Notes under the pieces: model-generated
Told to the model about the DNA's origin: nothing
Database searches by the model: none
The model's input: only the letters and a program-made list of their open reading frames with translations
Shown: positions 1 through 9,455 of the stretch, one piece after another
Layout: each line of letters opens with the position of its first letter
Position numbering within the stretch: the first letter of the stretch is position 1
Translations under genes and position numbers: made by a program
From: Edaphobacter aggregans DSM 19364
GTDB taxonomy: Bacteria; Acidobacteriota; Terriglobia; Terriglobales; Acidobacteriaceae
Direction: 5' to 3'
Assembly: GCF_000745965.1 (NCBI RefSeq)
Contig: NZ_JQKI01000001.1
Span: 1 to 64,000 of the forward strand
Length of the DNA: 64,000 nt

Positions 1-86
1 ATGAACGCCAAAAAACGGCGCCCTTGACCCCGCTCCCCACGACCGCGCCTTACTTCGCCCTTGACACCGCCAACGTCGTTAGAGAT

Positions 87-396
87 TGTCAAGCCTTCCC
101 GCCAACAACAACTCCACCAACAGACACAAAACAAATCACTTACACCCGAAAATAAATCTCAAAAAAGCGCCGATTCACCCCACCCGACCCGCTAAAATAG
201 AACCATAAGACAGAAAAACAGAAAGGCCCCGGACATCCCCGGGGCCTTCACTCTTTAACCCAAACAAAATGAAAACTTTGCAAAGGAGCTAGAAGCCAAG
301 CCACTCATTCCAGACACTTTACAGAACGGACTAAACCAAAGTACCACCCTAAATAACCTGTTTTGAATAGTTTGCATACTTTCCGAGGGGAGGGAG
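87..396 (-). repeat. Dispersed intergenic element, copy 1
   Basis: This is the longest of three related non-coding elements (others at 18176-18392 and 38654-38925). On the plus strand it runs from TGTCAAGCC (87-95) through AATAAATCT, GCGCCGATTCACCC (167-180), TAAAAT (193-198) and a GC-rich hairpin (223-248) to CCGAGGGGAGGGAG (383-396). It lies directly 3' of the minus-strand D,D-carboxypeptidase gene. Between the hairpin and the G-rich end the copies diverge. No open reading frame in it is convincing. I see nothing else in positions 1-427. Confidence 0.7.
223..248 (-). terminator. Rho-independent terminator for the D,D-carboxypeptidase gene
   Basis: A perfect 10-bp stem (AAGGCCCCGG / CCGGGGCCTT) with a six-base loop. 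Read on the minus strand it is followed by TTTCTGTTTTTCTG, a typical T-rich tail. It lies about 180 bases 3' of the gene stop at 428. Confidence 0.75.
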
Positions 397-427
397 CGAT
401 TCTACTTCCTACTCCTACTCCCTGCCG

Positions 428-2077
428 TCAATTAGCCGCCGCAATCAGCCCCACGATCCTGTCCATCGCCTCCCGGTCCACGTTCGAGCGAGGTGTATGC
501 GCGCTCACCATGATCGAGAAGATCACCGTCTTCCCGCTCGCGCAGTCCAGGTAGCCGCTCAGCGCCCGCGCCTCGCCCAGCGTGCCCGTCTTGGCGAAGA
601 CGTGGTCCTTCAGCGGTGCCGTCGGGAACCGCTCGACGAGCGACCCGTCCTGGCCCCCGATCGGAAGCGTCCGCTTCCAGTCCGCGAACCAAGGCTGGGT
701 CGAGGCAAACTGCAGCAGCCGAGCCGTCGCCCGGGGAGTCACCAGGTCGTGCCCGCTCAGCCCCGAGCCGTCGAAGAAGACAAAGTCGTCCGGATCGACG
801 CCAACCCGCATCGTCAGAAACGCCCGCACCACCCGCGCCCCATTCACCGTCGAGCCATCGCCCAGCACCGCCGCACCCACGTTGCGCAGAAACATCTCCG
901 CATGCAGGTTCTGGCTGACCTTGTTCGTCACCACCATGTCCTCGATCAGCGCCGGCGAGAGATGCTGCGCGAGCACCGTCTCACCCGCCATAGCCCCGGC
1001 CCGTGCCGGAGCGTAACTCTTCGCCCAGTCAAGCCCCGCAACCGGTTCATGCGACGCCTGCATGAATCCGCGCGAGTCCACCGGCAGGCGATGCTTCGCC
1101 CGCGCAACGCCCGTCACCACGATGCCCCGAGCCTCCAGCATCGACTTCAGCGCCGCAGCCGCAAACTCCGCCGGGTCCTGGAACGCAACGTCCTCGTCAT
1201 CAGGATGCGCATCCACCGCAATCGAGCCATAAATGCGCAGCACCCGCGAGCCCACCGCACGGTCCATCTGCACATGGCTACCGCTCTTCGCCGGCCCCGT
1301 CACCAGCGCCGTCGTGTCCACCGTGTAGTACGGAAACAGAGGATCGACCGTGACGATCGCGGGCTGCCCCGCCGCCGTGCCCGGCGCAACCTTCACGGCA
1401 AGCTGGTTGTCCGTCACGGTCAGCGCGGAGATCGGAGCCCCGTAGCCCCACACCGCATCATCGATCGACCAGTCCTCCGGGTAAGGCTCCCACGGATACA
1501 GCGTGTCGTCGCCAACAACGTCGCCGTTCACCACGTTCAGCCCCGTCTTCGCCACCTGATCCGCCATCTCCTCGAGATACCGCAGCGCAGGCGGCCCCGG
1601 CGGAGGCGTCTCCCCCGGCGCAACCGTAGGCCGCAGCGCCGGAGGAACATAAGGAATCGGCCGCCCCGAGAGGTTCGCATCGCCTCCCCCGACGATCACG
1701 ACGTCGCCCGCAAGATTCACCGGCCCGTTGAACTTGCCCCGCGCGACCACCTTCGTCTCGAACGTCGCGTTCGGTCCCATCAGCGTAAGCGCCGTCGCGG
1801 TGGTGAACATCTTGGTGTTGCTCGCCGGCTGGAACAACTGCCCCTCGTTCATCGCGTAGATCGGCGCGCCACCCATCGCGGTCACGACGATCCCCCAGTG
1901 CGCCCGCGCCACCGCCGGATCGGCCACCACCTCCGCGATCTGCCGCGCCAGCTCCGTGCACGGACCGCCACGCCCGGCCTTCGCAGCCACCGCCGCGTCG
2001 CATCCAACGCCCTGCCCCTGTGCCGCCCCCACGCACACGGCCGCCGCCAACATGCCCGCAAGAAACACTCTGTTCAT
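428..2077 (-). CDS. dacB: D-alanyl-D-alanine carboxypeptidase/endopeptidase (PBP4, peptidase S13)
   Basis: 549 aa, periplasmic peptidoglycan D,D-peptidase that trims or cleaves peptide cross-links. An N-terminal signal peptide ends near residue 22. All three penicillin-binding signatures are present in order: SNTK (Ser86, Lys89), SQN (Ser388) and KTG (Lys496). The large insertion between the first two motifs is usual for class C low-molecular-weight PBPs of this family. The gene stands alone on the minus strand, divergent from folP, and is followed by a hairpin terminator. Family assignment is firm; physiological role (morphology or recycling) is inferred from the family. Confidence 0.95.
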   Translation of the reverse strand: MNRVFLAGMLAAAVCVGAAQGQGVGCDAAVAAKAGRGGPCTELARQIAEVVADPAVARAHWGIVVTAMGGAPIYAMNEGQLFQPASNTKMFTTATALTLMGPNATFETKVVARGKFNGPVNLAGDVVIVGGGDANLSGRPIPYVPPALRPTVAPGETPPPGPPALRYLEEMADQVAKTGLNVVNGDVVGDDTLYPWEPYPEDWSIDDAVWGYGAPISALTVTDNQLAVKVAPGTAAGQPAIVTVDPLFPYYTVDTTALVTGPAKSGSHVQMDRAVGSRVLRIYGSIAVDAHPDDEDVAFQDPAEFAAAALKSMLEARGIVVTGVARAKHRLPVDSRGFMQASHEPVAGLDWAKSYAPARAGAMAGETVLAQHLSPALIEDMVVTNKVSQNLHAEMFLRNVGAAVLGDGSTVNGARVVRAFLTMRVGVDPDDFVFFDGSGLSGHDLVTPRATARLLQFASTQPWFADWKRTLPIGGQDGSLVERFPTAPLKDHVFAKTGTLGEARALSGYLDCASGKTVIFSIMVSAHTPRSNVDREAMDRIVGLIAAAN

Positions 2078-2109
2078 ATGCGCGCAGTCTAGCAGAGGAG
2101 CGAGTTGCC

Positions 2110-2170
2110 AGTTGCAGGTTCAAAGGCGACAACCGCACCAGCGGCAACGAACAACTGACAACCTGCAACT
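2110..2170. repeat. Inverted repeat in the dacB-folP divergent spacer
   Basis: Two perfect 11-bp arms, AGTTGCAGGTT (2110-2120) and AACCTGCAACT (2160-2170), are separated by 39 bases in the spacer between divergent dacB and folP. It could be an operator for both genes, a hairpin in the folP leader, or a remnant of an intergenic repeat. Function is unknown. Confidence 0.5.
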
Positions 2171-2181
2171 AGAATCTCCCC

Positions 2182-3105
2182 ATGCCCTTCGCGCCGCGCC
2201 CCACCTACGACTGGCGGCTCCGGACCCGCAGCCTCGCGCTCGGGCGGCGAACCCTCATCATTGGCATCCTCAACGTCACGCCGGACTCCTTCTCCGACGG
2301 CGGCCACTTCTACGACGCCGCCTCCGCACCCGAGCGCGCGGTCGCCCACGCGCTCGACCTGCTCGACCACGGCGCCGACCTGCTCGATCTCGGCGGCGAG
2401 TCCACGCGCCCCGGCGCCACGCGCCTCTCCCCGGACGAGGAGCAGGCCCGCGTCCTCCCTGTCCTCGAGGCCCTCCTCCGCGAGCGCCCCCGCACCATCG
2501 TCTCCATCGACACCTTCCACGCGGCCACTGCGCAGCGCGCCGTCGAGGTCGGAGCCGAGATCGTCAATGACGTATCCGGCGGCCTCTGGGACCCCGCGAT
2601 GCTCGCCACCCTCGCCAGCCTCGGCTGCGGAGTCATCCTGATGCACACCCGCGGCACCCCAAACGAGTGGCGCACGCAAACCGCGCTCGCCCCCAATGAG
2701 GTGATGCCTCTCGTCCTCAGCGGCCTCGAAGACCGCCTCGCCGCCTCTCAAGCCGCGGGCATCTCGCCGGAGAAGATCGTCCTCGACCCCGGCCTCGGCT
2801 TCGGCAAGCGCCTCGACGAAAACTATCCGATCCTCGCGCACCTCTCCGAACTCCACCGCCTCGAGCGCCCCATCCTCTTCGGAGCCTCGCGCAAGAGCTT
2901 CCTCGCCCAAACCGTCGCGCAGTCACCGTCGCTTGCCGCCGTCCACCAGGCCGCACCGCCGCCAGTCAACGCCCGCCTGAACGCAACAACCGCGGCCAAC
3001 GTCGCCGCGATCCTAGCGGGCGCCCACATCCTTCGCGTTCACGAAGCCCAGCCAGCCGCCGAGGCCGCCGCGATCGCCGACCGCATCCTTCAGGGATTTG
3101 AGTAG
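2182..3105 (+). CDS. folP: Dihydropteroate synthase
   Basis: 307 aa. Condenses p-aminobenzoate with 6-hydroxymethyl-dihydropterin pyrophosphate in folate synthesis. The N-terminal pterin-site signature NVTPDSFSDGG starts at residue 31. The second signature DLLDLGGESTRPGA and the later DPGLGFGK segment are intact, giving a complete TIM barrel. The start is the first ATG after the spacer; no strong Shine-Dalgarno is visible. Its 3' end overlaps the convergent VWA gene by 16 bases. The preceding pathway enzyme, folK, is at the other end of the window (58592-59059), so the folate genes are not clustered. Confidence 0.96.
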   Translation: MPFAPRPTYDWRLRTRSLALGRRTLIIGILNVTPDSFSDGGHFYDAASAPERAVAHALDLLDHGADLLDLGGESTRPGATRLSPDEEQARVLPVLEALLRERPRTIVSIDTFHAATAQRAVEVGAEIVNDVSGGLWDPAMLATLASLGCGVILMHTRGTPNEWRTQTALAPNEVMPLVLSGLEDRLAASQAAGISPEKIVLDPGLGFGKRLDENYPILAHLSELHRLERPILFGASRKSFLAQTVAQSPSLAAVHQAAPPPVNARLNATTAANVAAILAGAHILRVHEAQPAAEAAAIADRILQGFE

Positions 3106-4136
3106 TATCCCTGAAGCGTCCGCACGGGAAGACCCGGCCTCGCCACTTTCACCTCTACCTGGTGATAGACATCGCGTTGCTCGCCGTGATCAGGCGCGGG
3201 TACGAACGCAATCTCGTAGTACGCTTCCGCATCCTTCACACAACGTCCAAACAGCTCCGTCAGGTCGTTCGAGTTCACCACCAGGCCGCCCGTTTGTGTC
3301 GCCAGAACCTGAAGAGCAAGCTTTCCGAAGCCGGCATCGCGCGGCTTCGCCACTCCCTTTACAAAGCTCATGTAGTAGGAGCCATGCATCACCGATTCGT
3401 CCGCGCCCACGGGATCCAGCGCATACAGCGTCATCCTTGCAGCGCGAAGCCCGGTCGATAGAGCCACGATATTGGCAAACAGTTGCTGCTGTTGTTTGGG
3501 CGTCAACTGGACGACGTTTGGTCCGCTCAGCATCGGCCAACCCGGTGAGATCCAGAACACCATCTTCCTTCCCGGTTGCGCCGCCTCTTGCTGCGCCAGC
3601 TGGCGCACCATGTTCAGCGAAAGTTGCAGTCGCTCGTCGGCGCCATAGATTCCGGAAGAGCGCCGGATCGTTCGCAGGCGTACCTCGTAGCTGTCCAGTG
3701 CAGCGCTCAGTGAGTTGCCGTCCGTCGAAGGCTGGGGCTGCATCTCCAACCCCTTCTCCGTAAAGAACGCCAACTTTACAGGATGGGCGAGATGTCCACC
3801 ATTTGCGTGGAGAAATCGCGCGATCTGATCTCGCTCGGCTGCGACGATCGAGAAGCTCGTATTCACTGCGTCGACGACAACAAGCACTTCGACCGGAGCT
3901 TTTTCGCCACCCAGCGCCTCAAACGAGGCGATCGGCTGCGCCACTTTGTTGTCGAGCACGGTGAAGTCTTTCTGCTCGAGTCCAGCTACGGGCGCTCCTC
4001 CGTTTGTCGAAACGACAGCGTCCAGATAGATCTTTCCGTTGGTCTCCGAAGCCGGAGTCTCCTGCTTCGTCTGAGCTAGTACAAATGAGGAAAGGAAGGC
4101 AAAAACAATAGCGCCAAGTCTGGTTCCAGTGGTCAT
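3090..4136 (-). CDS. Secreted VWA-domain protein (acidobacterial type)
   Basis: 348 aa from the ATG at 4136, chosen because AAGGAG lies just upstream and the product then begins with a clean signal peptide ending near residue 22 (FVLAQ). An upstream in-frame start at 4286 would add 50 non-signal-like residues. The body is a von Willebrand factor A domain with the beta-strand VEVLVVVDAVN in place of a canonical DxSxS, so the metal site is atypical. This matches a VWA family expanded in Acidobacteria. Role unknown, possibly envelope protein interactions. It lies downstream of the M13 peptidase on the same strand. Confidence 0.85.
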   Translation of the reverse strand: MTTGTRLGAIVFAFLSSFVLAQTKQETPASETNGKIYLDAVVSTNGGAPVAGLEQKDFTVLDNKVAQPIASFEALGGEKAPVEVLVVVDAVNTSFSIVAAERDQIARFLHANGGHLAHPVKLAFFTEKGLEMQPQPSTDGNSLSAALDSYEVRLRTIRRSSGIYGADERLQLSLNMVRQLAQQEAAQPGRKMVFWISPGWPMLSGPNVVQLTPKQQQQLFANIVALSTGLRAARMTLYALDPVGADESVMHGSYYMSFVKGVAKPRDAGFGKLALQVLATQTGGLVVNSNDLTELFGRCVKDAEAYYEIAFVPAPDHGEQRDVYHQVEVKVARPGLPVRTLQGYYSNP

Positions 4137-4260
4137 AGTCTCCTTTGCTCTCGATAACGGCCAAACGCCCGAGCCCTGTGCTGCAACACGTGGATAGACG
4201 TTTGAAACACGCTGAAAGCCTCCGTTCTCCTCAAGCACGCAAGAGAATCCGGTGGCCTGA

Positions 4261-6297
4261 TTACCAGACCACGCAGCGCTCTGCATCCGGACGGACCATC
4301 GCCGATCCGGCCTTGCAGCCGAAGGTCTCCGCGAACGGCGGATAGTTCGAGAGAGGCCCGAGGACTCGGAACTTCGCCACCGGGTGCGGGTCTCCCTGCA
4401 CCATTCGCTTCTGGGTCTCCGGACGAGTCTCGTCGCCGCGGAACTGTCCCCAGGCGATGAAGAACTGCTGATCGGGAGTGAAGCCGTCGATGGTGGGCGC
4501 CGGCGGCTTGTTCTTGAGCGATTTCTGGAAGGCGAGGTACGCGATCTTCACTCCGCCCAGGTCGCCGATGCTCTCGCCCAGTATCAGCTTGCCGTTGATG
4601 TGAATGCCATCGCCGATGGTGTAGCTGTCGAACTGATGGGCGACGCACGCTGTCTTCGCCTGGAACTGCTTCAGGTCCTCCGGGCTCCACCAGTTCTGCA
4701 ACCGTCCCTGCGCGTCGAACTGCGCGCCCTCGTCATCGAAGCCGTGGCTGATCTCGTGGCCGATCACAACGCCGATTGCTCCGTAGTTCACTGCATCCGT
4801 CACATCGACGCTGAACGCAGGAGGCTGAAGGATGCCGGCAGGAAAGACGATCTCGTTCAGCAGCGGGTTGTAGTAGGCGTTGGAGGTCGGCGGAGTCATT
4901 CCCCACAGGTCACGATCGACAGGCTTGCCGATCTTCGCATGATCGTCGGCGGTCTGGAACCGTTCTGCGGCGAGGACGTCCGCGAAGTATCCATTGCGAG
5001 TGATGGCGACGCTGGAGTAGTCCTTCCACTTGTTGGGATATCCGACTTTGACGTTGATGGTGGAGAGCTTTTCGACCGCCTTCTTCTTGGTCTCCGGCGT
5101 CATCCACTCGGCGCCTTCGATGGTGTCGTGCATCGCGGCGAGGATGTTGGTGACCATCTCGGTCGCGCGAGCCTTGGCCTCGGGCGGGAAGTAGCGCTTG
5201 ACGTACTCCTGGCCGAGCGCCTCGCCGAGCAGCGCATCGGTCTGTTCCGCGCAGCGCGTGGGCCGCGGCTTCAGCTCGCCCACTCCACTCAGCTGCTTCT
5301 GATAAAAGGCGAAGTTGGCATCGACGAAAGGCGTGGAGAGACTGTCAGCGTAGTCGTGCAGAAGGTGCCAGCGCAGGTAAGTCTTCCACCGCGGAATCGG
5401 TGTGCTGCTGAACTGGCGCTCGACCTCCTTCATGAACTCCGGTTGTTCGACATTCAGGTCGGCAGGATTGATCTTTGCGCCTCGGTAGTAGGTCGTCCAG
5501 TCGAAGTGTGGGGTGAGCTGCTGCAGCTGGGCGAAGGTCATCTTGTGGTCGATATTGACGGGGTTGCGCAAGGCGACGTTGTCGAGCGAGGCCTTCGCCA
5601 GCGCGGTTTCCATTGACATCACCGTCTCCGCTGCGCTCTTTGCCTCGGCCGGCGAGGAGCCCGCCAGCTCGAGCATCTTCGCAACATGGACAAGGTATCC
5701 CGCGCGAGCGTCCACGAAGCGCTTCTCCGGCTTGAGGTAGTAGTCGCGGTCAGGCAGACCGAGGCCGGATGCGCCTACATCCGCGATGACGTTCTGCGGC
5801 GCGTGTGGATCGGGCGTCGAATAGAGGTCGAACGGAACCTGCACGCCGATCTCCTGCAGCGCGATCACTGCGGCCTCCAGGTCAGCCGCAGTCCTGATTG
5901 CGGCAATCTGCCGGAGCATCGGCTGCAACGGGTTGATTCCGGCTGCATCGATGGCCTTCTGGTTGGTGCAGGCGGTGTAGAAGTCGCCTGTAAGCTGCGC
6001 GGGAGTGCCCTTCGTCGCGGGGTGGCTCGAGATATCGTCGAGGATGATCTTCAGCTGATCCTTGTTTGTCTCGCCGGCCTTCCACCGCCGGCTCCACCGG
6101 TCCATCGAGTTGGGGATGGGATTCTGTGCGCGCCACGTGCCGTTGGAGTACTCGTAAAAGTCATTGCATGGGTCGGCATTGCGGTCGAGATCCGCCGTTT
6201 CAATTCCCTTCAGGCTGGTCGACTGGGACAGGCCAGCACTGGCAAAGGCTGTAGCGAAACAGAAAAGAACAAACGCGTGCGCACACACTTTCTTCAT
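4261..6297 (-). CDS. M13-family metallopeptidase (neprilysin/PepO-like)
   Basis: 678 aa secreted zinc endopeptidase. Signal peptide at residues 1 to about 25. The zinc motif HEISH is at residues 514-518, and the third zinc ligand plus Asp lie in GESIGDLGG (Glu at about 575). The C-terminus ends in the family's characteristic CxxW (CVVW). Start: the ATG at 6297 is preceded by GAGG with 5-nt spacing. The in-frame GTG two codons earlier overlaps that Shine-Dalgarno and is rejected. It is separated by 124 bases from the downstream VWA gene. Likely digests extracytoplasmic peptides. Confidence 0.95.
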   Translation of the reverse strand: MKKVCAHAFVLFCFATAFASAGLSQSTSLKGIETADLDRNADPCNDFYEYSNGTWRAQNPIPNSMDRWSRRWKAGETNKDQLKIILDDISSHPATKGTPAQLTGDFYTACTNQKAIDAAGINPLQPMLRQIAAIRTAADLEAAVIALQEIGVQVPFDLYSTPDPHAPQNVIADVGASGLGLPDRDYYLKPEKRFVDARAGYLVHVAKMLELAGSSPAEAKSAAETVMSMETALAKASLDNVALRNPVNIDHKMTFAQLQQLTPHFDWTTYYRGAKINPADLNVEQPEFMKEVERQFSSTPIPRWKTYLRWHLLHDYADSLSTPFVDANFAFYQKQLSGVGELKPRPTRCAEQTDALLGEALGQEYVKRYFPPEAKARATEMVTNILAAMHDTIEGAEWMTPETKKKAVEKLSTINVKVGYPNKWKDYSSVAITRNGYFADVLAAERFQTADDHAKIGKPVDRDLWGMTPPTSNAYYNPLLNEIVFPAGILQPPAFSVDVTDAVNYGAIGVVIGHEISHGFDDEGAQFDAQGRLQNWWSPEDLKQFQAKTACVAHQFDSYTIGDGIHINGKLILGESIGDLGGVKIAYLAFQKSLKNKPPAPTIDGFTPDQQFFIAWGQFRGDETRPETQKRMVQGDPHPVAKFRVLGPLSNYPPFAETFGCKAGSAMVRPDAERCVVW

Positions 6298-6410
6298 AGT
6301 CACCTCAGGATTCGAAACGGATGTGGGCGAGGATTATACGTACGGCGCGTGGAAATGTAACGTTTCTCCTCGCTTCTGGCAATGCTATTCTGTGGCGAAG
6401 GAAAAACGAA

Positions 6411-7898
6411 ATGTCGACTGCCCTGATTGCCTGCCAGATCGTGACTCTTGTCGTTGTCCTCATGCTTCTGCTACGCAGGCAGCAGGCTCCGGCGGTCGAT
6501 CCCCGCCTTGCCCTGCTTCCCGAGCAGCTTACGCGGCTGGACGCTCGCAACCAGGCGTTGGACGAGCACATTCGGAGCGCATTCGCCCAGATGCGAGCCG
6601 ACATTGCTGCCGAGGCACAGCGGACTCGTGAAGCGAGCGCCACCGACTTCGGCTCGCTACGGACCGAGGTGACCCGCAACATCGCTGAGCTGAGCCAGAT
6701 TCTTCAGAGTGGCCTCAATGGATTCCGCGCCGACAACAAGAACTCTGACGAGCTTCTACGGAATGCGGTTCAGAAGCAGATGGAATCCATGAGCCAGCAG
6801 ATTTTGCGGTTCACCTCAGACACCAATCGTCAACACAGCGATCTGCGTGAATCGCTCAACAACAAGCTCAATGAGCTGATGACGAGTAACACCGCTCTGC
6901 AGAATCAGCTTCGCGAAGCAGTCGAGCAGCGGCTCGACAAGCTCAACGCCGACAACTCGACGGAGCTTGAAAAGATGCGGAAGACCGTGGACGAAAAGCT
7001 GAACGACACGCTGCAGACGCGGCTGACGGAGAGCTTCGGCCAGGTTACCGACCAGCTCAACAAGGTGCATACCGGGCTCGGCGAGATGACCAAACTATCG
7101 GATGGCGTCAACGACCTGAGCCGTATCTTCACAAACGTGAAGTCACGTGGCGGGTTCGCCGAGGTCCAGCTCGGTATGCTGCTGGAGCAGATGCTTGCGC
7201 CCAGCCAGTTCCTTCGCAACGCAAAGGTGAAGGATGGTTCCCTTGAGGCCGTCGAGTTCGCGGTGCGGTTTCCCGGGCACTCCGGCGAGACTCTGCTGCC
7301 GATCGACGCCAAGTTTCCACGCGAGGACTGGGAGCGCCTGGAGGCTGCCTATGAGAGCGGCAATGCGGAGCAGATCGCCGCGGCAGGCAAGGCCTTTGAG
7401 GCAGCGATCCGTACCGAGGGCGACCGCATCTGCTCGAAGTACATCAACCCGCCGCGCACGACGCCGCACGCGATCATGTTCCTTCCCACCGAGGGTCTTT
7501 ACGCCGAGGTGATGCGCCGCGACGCTCTGCAGGCCGAGGTGCAGTCCAAGTGTCGCGTCACCATCGCCGGGCCAAGCACGCTCTCCGCCATCCTCACCAG
7601 CTTTCAGATGGGCTTCCATATGCTCGCCATCCAGGAAAAGGGGGACGAGGTATGGAAGGTGCTCGAAGGCACGAAGAAGGAGTTCGGCAACTTCGAGACA
7701 CTGATGACGAAGATGGAGTCTCAGGTTGGCACCGTGCAGAACACCATTCAGAAGCTCGGCGTCCGCACCCGCGCGATCAACCGCACCCTGCGCGAGGTCG
7801 GTGAGACCGAGAAGCGACTTCCCGGAGCGTTTATTGACTTCGACCAGGCGGCGGGAATCACTACCTTCCTCGCGGCCTCAACGGACGATGAGGACTAA
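6411..7898 (+). CDS. rmuC: DNA recombination protein RmuC
   Basis: 495 aa. RmuC proteins limit inversions at short inverted repeats and are thought to be nuclease-related. An N-terminal membrane segment (about residues 2-21) precedes a long coiled coil (about 40-210). The conserved RmuC core follows, with GGFAEVQLGMLLEQML and the segments LLPIDAKFP and MFLPTEGLYAEV. The start at 6411 has AAGGA upstream and places the membrane helix at the terminus; an earlier in-frame ATG (6321) lacks this logic. It is divergent from the M13 peptidase gene. Confidence 0.95.
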   Translation: MSTALIACQIVTLVVVLMLLLRRQQAPAVDPRLALLPEQLTRLDARNQALDEHIRSAFAQMRADIAAEAQRTREASATDFGSLRTEVTRNIAELSQILQSGLNGFRADNKNSDELLRNAVQKQMESMSQQILRFTSDTNRQHSDLRESLNNKLNELMTSNTALQNQLREAVEQRLDKLNADNSTELEKMRKTVDEKLNDTLQTRLTESFGQVTDQLNKVHTGLGEMTKLSDGVNDLSRIFTNVKSRGGFAEVQLGMLLEQMLAPSQFLRNAKVKDGSLEAVEFAVRFPGHSGETLLPIDAKFPREDWERLEAAYESGNAEQIAAAGKAFEAAIRTEGDRICSKYINPPRTTPHAIMFLPTEGLYAEVMRRDALQAEVQSKCRVTIAGPSTLSAILTSFQMGFHMLAIQEKGDEVWKVLEGTKKEFGNFETLMTKMESQVGTVQNTIQKLGVRTRAINRTLREVGETEKRLPGAFIDFDQAAGITTFLAASTDDED

Positions 7899-7913
7899 AG
7901 GTTTCCATCCGGC

Positions 7914-8675
7914 CTATCGGCCCGCCATCGGCTTCTGCTTCATGGGCTTGCAGGCAAGCGGAACATTGGTCATCTGCTTCGCGAAGACCCTGTAGCTTAC
8001 CGTCCCCGGCCGCAGCGTCGACCAGTATCCCGTCTGCGACAGCAGCGGCTTCTTCTGATCGATGATCTGGTTCTCCAGGATCTTCACCCCGCACTCCAGG
8101 TTGTTCTTGGGCTGGAGGATCGTCTTGCCGGGATCTTCGGCGGGCAGCGTCTTGTCGTGCTGCCAGTCGAAGTCGCACCCATAGCGCTGCTGGTCCATAT
8201 AGGTCAGCTGCAGCAGGCCCTCGCTGCGCACGGCGCGGCCGGTCACCTTGTCGGTGACCGCGACTTCCGGCTCGGTGTGGCGCACGCGCGTCGTCGGCTT
8301 CAGCCCGGCCTCCGCCCCCGCCAGGGCCTGGAAGAAGTACGCCCAGAAGGCGCGCTTGTCCGCCTCATCCATCTCGTAGAATCTCGGGCAGAATCTCCGC
8401 ACATCGCGTGGAACCTTGTGCGAGACCATCTCCGGTGGAATCGCCAGTTCCACGATCTTGTCCCACTCCACTTCCCAGTGCGTCGGGTGGCCCAGCTCCA
8501 CCTTCTTGGCAAGAATCGGCGTCGCCGGCGCCGGCTTCATCGGAGGCGCGGCCGGACCCGGGGAGGGCTCAGCGTCCGCCTTCTCCCGCCTTCCGCATCC
8601 CTCCAGAAGACCCAGCGAAAAAAGGACGCAGACCGCCACGACCCCAGACCATCCGCTCCATCTCCTGCCAGGCAT
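7914..8675 (-). CDS. Lipoprotein with lysozyme-like (SLT) fold
   Basis: 253 aa. The N-terminus has a lipoprotein signal ending in the lipobox LLEGC. The C-terminal half resembles a transglycosylase SLT domain: an AEAGLKP helix that could carry the catalytic Glu, then SEGLLQLTYMDQQRYGC and NNLECGVKILENQI, matching the usual GLMQ and helix-rich tail. It probably cleaves or binds peptidoglycan from an outer or inner membrane anchor. The ATG at 8675 has GGGGAG upstream; an ATG at 8699 is in frame but poorly spaced. It lies 32 bases behind the broken DUF1810 gene. Convergent with rmuC. Confidence 0.75.
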   Translation of the reverse strand: MPGRRWSGWSGVVAVCVLFSLGLLEGCGRREKADAEPSPGPAAPPMKPAPATPILAKKVELGHPTHWEVEWDKIVELAIPPEMVSHKVPRDVRRFCPRFYEMDEADKRAFWAYFFQALAGAEAGLKPTTRVRHTEPEVAVTDKVTGRAVRSEGLLQLTYMDQQRYGCDFDWQHDKTLPAEDPGKTILQPKNNLECGVKILENQIIDQKKPLLSQTGYWSTLRPGTVSYRVFAKQMTNVPLACKPMKQKPMAGR

Positions 8676-8706
8676 AGGCGACGCGCTCCCCGGCCCCATA
8701 CCACCG

Positions 8707-9154
8707 TTAGAGGCGCTCGATCGTCCCCGCGTCTTCCTTGCCCGCGAAATATTTGTCCAGCGCCTGGCTGAAGACCAGGTCCTCCTCCGAGATCTCCGCC
8801 GCCTGGGCGAACAGCGTCATCGACAGAGTGGAACTTCAGGTTGTCCGGATACCCAAAGATCTCCTCCGCCGTCCTGTCCTTCAACTCCAGCACGATCTGC
8901 GTCGCCTCCCGCAGCCTCGGGCCCAGCACCGGATGCTCCAGGTACGCCCTGGCCTCCTCGATCGACGAGATCGCATAGCGCACCGCCATCTCGCTCGACC
9001 CCAGCCCCTTGATCTGCGGAAAGATGAACCACATCCAGTGCGTCCGCTTCCTGCCCGCACGCAGCTCCGCGCAGGCCTGCTCGTAGACGCTCTCCTGCGC
9101 ACGGACAAACCGCTCCAGCTCGTACCCGTCTCGTCCACCCATCGCCTGCCTCAT
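8707..9154 (-). pseudogene. DUF1810 family protein, frameshifted
   Basis: From the ATG at 9154 (GAGGTG upstream) the reading frame matches DUF1810 from LERFVRAQ through RKRTHWMWFIFPQIKGLG to IFGYPDNLKFHS. At about 8822-8827 the frame is lost. The expected continuation (MTLFAQAAEISEEDLVFSQA, then ALDKYF and IERL) is present in another frame and stops with TAA at 8707-8709. The span of 448 nt is one base over a multiple of three, consistent with a single one-base insertion and no homopolymer at the site. Either a recent pseudogene or an assembly error; all else looks intact. Confidence 0.85.
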
Positions 9155-9347
9155 CGTCGCACCTCGCCAGAGGAGTCTACCGACAGACGCGCCAACGCGG
9201 TAACTCTCTCTGCCTGCGTCGGGGCAATCCGCACAAAACAAGGCGACGCCCGGGTTGTCTCCAACACCCCGCCCCTGGCCGGGTGTGCCCGCTATTCGGC
9301 CAGCCCCTCCCGGAGGAAAGTGTCCCCCCACACGCGCCGCGCTTTGC

Positions 9348-9376
9348 TTTACACTCACAAAGGCGCTCAGTATTCT
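9348..9376 (+). promoter_or_regulatory. Candidate housekeeping promoter of acpP-fabF
   Basis: TTTACA (9348-9353) and TATTCT (9371-9376) are separated by exactly 17 bases, 80 bases ahead of the acpP start codon. This is a good sigma-70-type match and suits a highly expressed fatty-acid operon. Confidence 0.65.
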
Positions 9377-9455
9377 TGAGTTTTATGGCAGGATGTTCCT
9401 TCATCAGGCCCACCACTTGGACTTTGCCCCTTTGAACGTAAGACAGGAGACACAC

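Noticed and set aside
497..2092. Long plus-strand open frame opposite dacB, Arg/His rich
   Set aside because: Antisense of a strongly conserved gene; such Arg/His-rich shadows occur opposite nearly every high-GC gene here.
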